Below the pieces are notes generated by a model. It saw nothing but the letters and a program-made list of their open reading frames with translations, was not told where the DNA came from and did no database searches. A stretch of DNA of 9,205 nucleotides from Candidatus Zipacnadia bacterium (GTDB lineage: Bacteria; Armatimonadota; Zipacnadia; Zipacnadales; UBA5352): contig JALGUI010000183.1 of assembly GCA_029820915.1 (NCBI GenBank), forward strand, positions 1 through 9,205. Reading direction: 5' to 3'. Position 1 is the stretch's first letter, and every line of letters starts with the position of its first letter. Both the position numbers and the translations under genes were made by a program. Below, piece by piece: positions 6,233 to 9,205 of the stretch.

Positions 6233-6640
6233 ATGGATGAGCAGGTACACGAGTTCATCGAGGAGACGGCGCAGGACCTGGTGGGGCTGGACGTAGCGCT
6301 GTTCTACCAGGCGAACCCGCGCGCCTTCGATACCGCCTCCGGCATCGCACTGCGCACGCACCGGGCCGTCGATGAGGTGGAGCCCGCGCTGAAGCGGATG
6401 GGCGAGCAGGGCTACCTGGAGGTGCTGTCACGGGGTGACGGCCGCTACCGCGTGTACGCCCTGTCCCCCACGCCCGAGGCGTGGCGCGTGTTGTGCCGGG
6501 TGAGCGAGGCCTACCACGAGGACCCCGAGGCCCGCAAGGAGATCATCCTCATGCTCGTGCAGCGCCGCCTGCAGGACCGCACTGCGGCGAGAAGCCCTGG
6601 GGGAAGCCCGCATCCTCACGGGAGTGGCACAGATGGTTGA
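6233..6640 (+). CDS. Small winged-helix-like (putative DNA-binding) protein
   Basis: The predicted protein has 135 residues. Residues about 5-85 fit a winged helix: a helix around LVGLDVALFYQAN, then SGIALRTHRAVDEVEPALKRMGEQGYL as the helix-turn-helix pair, and a hairpin wing in VLSRGDGRYRVYALS. A helical tail follows (WRVLCRVSEAYHEDPEARKEIILMLVQ), possibly for dimerisation or partner contact. Residues 118-135 are low-complexity and may only bridge to the next gene. The stop overlaps the KaiC-SBP start by 8 bases, so the two are translationally coupled and likely act together. The start at 6233 was chosen because similarity to a folded domain begins there. An ATG at 6152 has a better AGGA 5 nt upstream (and GGGGAGGAG before that) and would add 27 arginine-rich residues with less GC-biased codons. 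The winged-helix call is from pattern only; regulatory targets are unknown. Confidence 0.68.
   Translation: MDEQVHEFIEETAQDLVGLDVALFYQANPRAFDTASGIALRTHRAVDEVEPALKRMGEQGYLEVLSRGDGRYRVYALSPTPEAWRVLCRVSEAYHEDPEARKEIILMLVQRRLQDRTAARSPGGSPHPHGSGTDG
6620..6624 (+). promoter_or_regulatory. Ribosome binding site of the KaiC-SBP gene
   Basis: GGGAG inside the end of the winged-helix gene, 8 nt before ATG 6633. It supports the overlapping start. Confidence 0.65.
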
Positions 6641-9205
6641 TGTGGTCAGCACGGGCATTCCGGGGCTTGATGAGATCCTCGGGGGCGGTCTGCTCGAAGG
6701 CTCCTGCACGTTGCTCGAAGGGATACCCGGCACCGGCAAGACCACCGTCGGCCTGGGGTTCCTGTACCACGGCGCGGTGGTCGCGAGGCAGCCGGGCATC
6801 GCCATCACCTTCGAGCAGTTCCCCGAGCAGATGATCGCCGATGCGGCGCAGTTCGGCTGGGACCTGACCGCGCTCGAGACCGAGGACCTGATGCACATCA
6901 TGTGTACCTCGCCCGACGTCTTCCTCGACCAGCTCAGCGAGGTGGGCGGCCTGGTGGACCGCATGGTCACCGAAATGGGGGCCCGCCGCCTGCTGATCGA
7001 CAGCGCCTCGCACCTGCAGCAGATCAGCCAGGACCCGCGCGACCAGCGTGCTATGTTCTACAGCATGATCAACGGCCTGAAGCGAGCGGGCCTGACCACG
7101 ATCGTCACGAAGGAGCTTGAGTCCACGGAGGTCGCCCCGATCCCGTTCGAGGAGTACCTGTGCGATACGGTGGTGCGGCTCGACAACTGCATGGTGGGCC
7201 ACTTCCGGCGGCGCCGCTTCGTTGAGGTGGTCAAGTCCCGGGGCCTCAAGCATCGCAGCGGCCGGCATGGCTTCGAGCTGACCTCCGAGGGGCCGAGGGT
7301 CTACCCGCGCTACCGGCCTCACCCGCGTCGGGCCGAGGAGGCCTGGCCCGTCGCGAAGCTCTCCACGGGTGTCGGGGGCCTGGATCGCCTGCTCAGCGGC
7401 GGCCTGCTCGCCGGCAGCGCGACGCTGGTGGCCGGCAGCGCCGGCGTCGGCAAGACGACCCTGGGTCTGCAGTTCATCTGCGAGGGCGCGCGGCGCGGCG
7501 AGCAGGGCATCTACGTGAGCTTCGAGGAGTCGCCGACCAAGCTGACCTGCCAAGCGGGGGGCTTCGGCCTTGACCTGCAGGCCTACCGGGACGAGGGCAC
7601 CGTCACGGTCATACACAACTTCCCGATCTCGGTGCGTTTCGAGAAGCTTCTGGTCGAGATCCAGGACGAGATCGACCGCACGGGCGCGAAGCGACTGGTG
7701 TTTGACAGCCTCACCGACCTCGACATGGCGCTTGCCGGCGAGGACGGGCTGCGCGAGGCGGTCTACGAGTTGGTCAGCATGCTGGACAATCGTGGCGTCA
7801 CCAGCCTCGTTGTCACCGAAGTGCCGGAGCTGTTCGGCCAGACCTACGTCACCGGGAAGCACCTGTCGATCATCGTGGACGGCATCATTCTGCTGAAGTA
7901 CCTGGAGCTCGAGAGCGAGATCATGCGTGCGCTGTCGGTGCTCAAGATGCGCGGCTCGAGTCACGACACCGGCATCTGGCGCTACGTCATCCAGGGACAC
8001 GGCATCGAGATCCTCAACCGATTCGAGGGGGCCGAAGGCCTGATGGCCGGGGCCGCGCGCACCACGACGATCGCCCTGTCGGTGCGCAGCTTCAGCGAGT
8101 TCGACGAACAGCTCAACGCCGAGCTGCTGGAGCGCTTCTCGCAGATCCACCCGAACGTCTCGCCGGTATCGCTGAACCTGCCCTACAACCCCGACGAGGC
8201 GCTGGAGACCGTGCGCACCGCGCTGCGCGCCGAGAGCACCCAACTCTCGGCCGCGCCGCTGTGCCTGTACTGGACACCCGACGTCGTCGCAACCGGCAGG
8301 CTGAGCGACATCAGCGACGTTCTCCCCCCCGAGGAACTCGAACAGCATCTCCCGGAGATAGTCGAGCCAGGCATGCACGACGGGCGGCTGTTCGGCGTCC
8401 CCGCCATCGGCGTGTGTGGCGCGCTGCTCTACCGGCGCGATCTGCTCGACAAGCACGGCTTCCAGGCTCCGCCCGCGACGTGGGACGAGCTCATCGAGCA
8501 GGCGAGCAAGGTGCTCGCCGATGAGGACAGCGAGGAGCTGATCGGCTTCCAGTTCCCCGGCTATCTCTACGAGGGCCTGAGCACGTCGTTCCTCACGAAC
8601 TTGTGGAGCAACGGCGGCGCGGTGGTGGGCGAGGACGGCACCTGTGGTCTCGCCGGCGACGCCGCCCGCGGGGCGCTGCGCTTCATGCACTCGCTGATCC
8701 ACGAACACGGCATCGCGCCGGTGGGCGTCACCAGCTATGCGGGCGGCCTCGAGCCCCAGGAGGACTTCATCGAGGGCCGCACGCTCTTCCTCTACATGCT
8801 GCCGAGTGTCCTGCAGGAGATCAACCGGCCGGAGAGCCCGCTGCAGGGCAAGGTCGGGGTCGCGCCGCCGGCGCACGGCCCGTTCGGCGACCGCGGCTAC
8901 AGCTTCCTGGGCGGCTGGCACTTCGGCATCCCCGTCAACGCCAAGGCGCCGGTCGCGGCGGGCCAGTTCATCCGCTTCATGGCCGGCGCGGAGGTCCAGA
9001 AGGAGCGGGCGATGCGCGGCGGGCCGATGCCGACCATCGGCTCACTCTACCGCGACCCGGACGTGCTGGCCTTCAACCCGCACTACCCGACGCTCTACGA
9101 GCTGCTGCGCAGCGCCCGCAAGCGCCATGAGATCCCGCACTACCTGCAGGTGTCGCGGCTCATGCAGCGGCGCCTGCATCCCGTGCTGACCGGCGACGCC
9201 GACCC
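6633..9205 (+). CDS. Tandem KaiC-type ATPase fused to a family-1 solute-binding domain (3' end outside window)
   Basis: The frame is open for 857 codons to the window edge. Module 1, residues 1-230: Walker A GIPGTGKTT (30-38), ITFEQ (58-62), Walker B RRLLIDS (118-124), and a closing VVKSRG...H. Module 2, residues 240-465: Walker A GSAGVGKTT (268-276), SFEES (296-300), Walker B KRLVFDS (353-359), and LKMRGSSHD (437-445), the hallmark KaiC C-terminal motif. Module 1 has Glu-Gln where module 2 keeps the Glu-Glu pair used for catalysis in KaiC, so the two sites may differ in activity. Residues about 476-857 match a whole SBP_bac_1 fold: LLERFSQIHPNVS, GRLSDISDVLPP, DGRLFGVPAIG, LYRRDLLDKHGFQAPPATWD, LWSNGG, FLGGWHFGIPVNA, QFIRFMAGAEVQKERA. 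Such proteins bind sugars for ABC importers outside the cell, but here no signal peptide or membrane helix exists. The domain is probably a cytoplasmic ligand sensor driving or gated by the ATPase. It is coupled to the winged-helix gene and divergent from GH2. Confidence 0.88.
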   Translation, partial: MVDVVSTGIPGLDEILGGGLLEGSCTLLEGIPGTGKTTVGLGFLYHGAVVARQPGIAITFEQFPEQMIADAAQFGWDLTALETEDLMHIMCTSPDVFLDQLSEVGGLVDRMVTEMGARRLLIDSASHLQQISQDPRDQRAMFYSMINGLKRAGLTTIVTKELESTEVAPIPFEEYLCDTVVRLDNCMVGHFRRRRFVEVVKSRGLKHRSGRHGFELTSEGPRVYPRYRPHPRRAEEAWPVAKLSTGVGGLDRLLSGGLLAGSATLVAGSAGVGKTTLGLQFICEGARRGEQGIYVSFEESPTKLTCQAGGFGLDLQAYRDEGTVTVIHNFPISVRFEKLLVEIQDEIDRTGAKRLVFDSLTDLDMALAGEDGLREAVYELVSMLDNRGVTSLVVTEVPELFGQTYVTGKHLSIIVDGIILLKYLELESEIMRALSVLKMRGSSHDTGIWRYVIQGHGIEILNRFEGAEGLMAGAARTTTIALSVRSFSEFDEQLNAELLERFSQIHPNVSPVSLNLPYNPDEALETVRTALRAESTQLSAAPLCLYWTPDVVATGRLSDISDVLPPEELEQHLPEIVEPGMHDGRLFGVPAIGVCGALLYRRDLLDKHGFQAPPATWDELIEQASKVLADEDSEELIGFQFPGYLYEGLSTSFLTNLWSNGGAVVGEDGTCGLAGDAARGALRFMHSLIHEHGIAPVGVTSYAGGLEPQEDFIEGRTLFLYMLPSVLQEINRPESPLQGKVGVAPPAHGPFGDRGYSFLGGWHFGIPVNAKAPVAAGQFIRFMAGAEVQKERAMRGGPMPTIGSLYRDPDVLAFNPHYPTLYELLRSARKRHEIPHYLQVSRLMQRRLHPVLTGDAD

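Noticed and set aside
6610..6617. GCATCCTC half-site of the dispersed palindrome near the end of the winged-helix gene
   Set aside because: The matching left arm is absent; an 8-base match can arise by chance.
6549..8921. 790-codon minus-strand ORF antisense to the KaiC-SBP gene
   Set aside because: The plus frame carries clear Walker motifs and an SBP pattern over the same bases; the antisense product is an Ala/Arg/Leu-rich shadow.
8043..9205. Separate SBP gene starting at the internal ATG 8043 (codon 471)
   Set aside because: An AAGG-like motif precedes it, but the frame is continuous with KaiC, and this start would not give a signal peptide. Internal initiation cannot be excluded.

Overview
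This is a GC-rich (mostly G/C at third codon positions) bacterial window. It carries a short DUF1559-type prepilin-like gene, a sugar-acting enzyme of glycoside hydrolase family 2 (GH2), and a secreted protein with a carbohydrate-binding module and a GH123/DUF4091-like region. That mix, and the type II pseudopilin-like signal sequence, resembles Armatimonadota and the Planctomycetota/Lentisphaerota-like groups. The taxonomic call is inference only; there is no rRNA or marker gene here.

Layout. Bases 1-5983 are a minus-strand block. In transcription order it holds a GH2 enzyme (start 5983), a prepilin-like protein (start 2964), a membrane-anchored protein of unknown function (start 2199) and a secreted carbohydrate-binding, GH123-like protein (TTG start 991, running off the window at base 1). 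A 249-bp divergent region (5984-6232) separates this block from a plus-strand pair: a small winged-helix-like protein (6233-6640) overlapped by 8 bases by a very large gene (6633 to the window end).

Main discovery. The large plus-strand gene reads without a stop for 857 codons. It encodes two complete KaiC/RadA-type ATPase modules followed by a nearly complete family-1 extracellular solute-binding protein (SBP) domain. There is no signal peptide or membrane segment, so the SBP fold appears to be cytoplasmic and hard-wired to a tandem KaiC ATPase. With the translationally coupled DNA-binding-like protein and the divergent GH2 gene, this suggests an intracellular sugar-sensing ATPase switch. 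That function is inference.

Second theme: damage and repeats. Two exact tandem duplications, 13 bp (2352-2377) and 100 bp (3526-3725), each shift the frame by +1 near the 3' end of a gene. One alters the prepilin C-terminus and opens its frame into the next gene; the other removes the C-terminal domain of the GH2 enzyme. A short palindrome with consensus GAGGATGCNNGCATCCTC occurs six times between 3014 and 5733, both between genes and inside the GH2 gene, where a copy adds the six residues GGCLHP in frame. A different hairpin pair lies in the gap upstream of the TTG-start gene.
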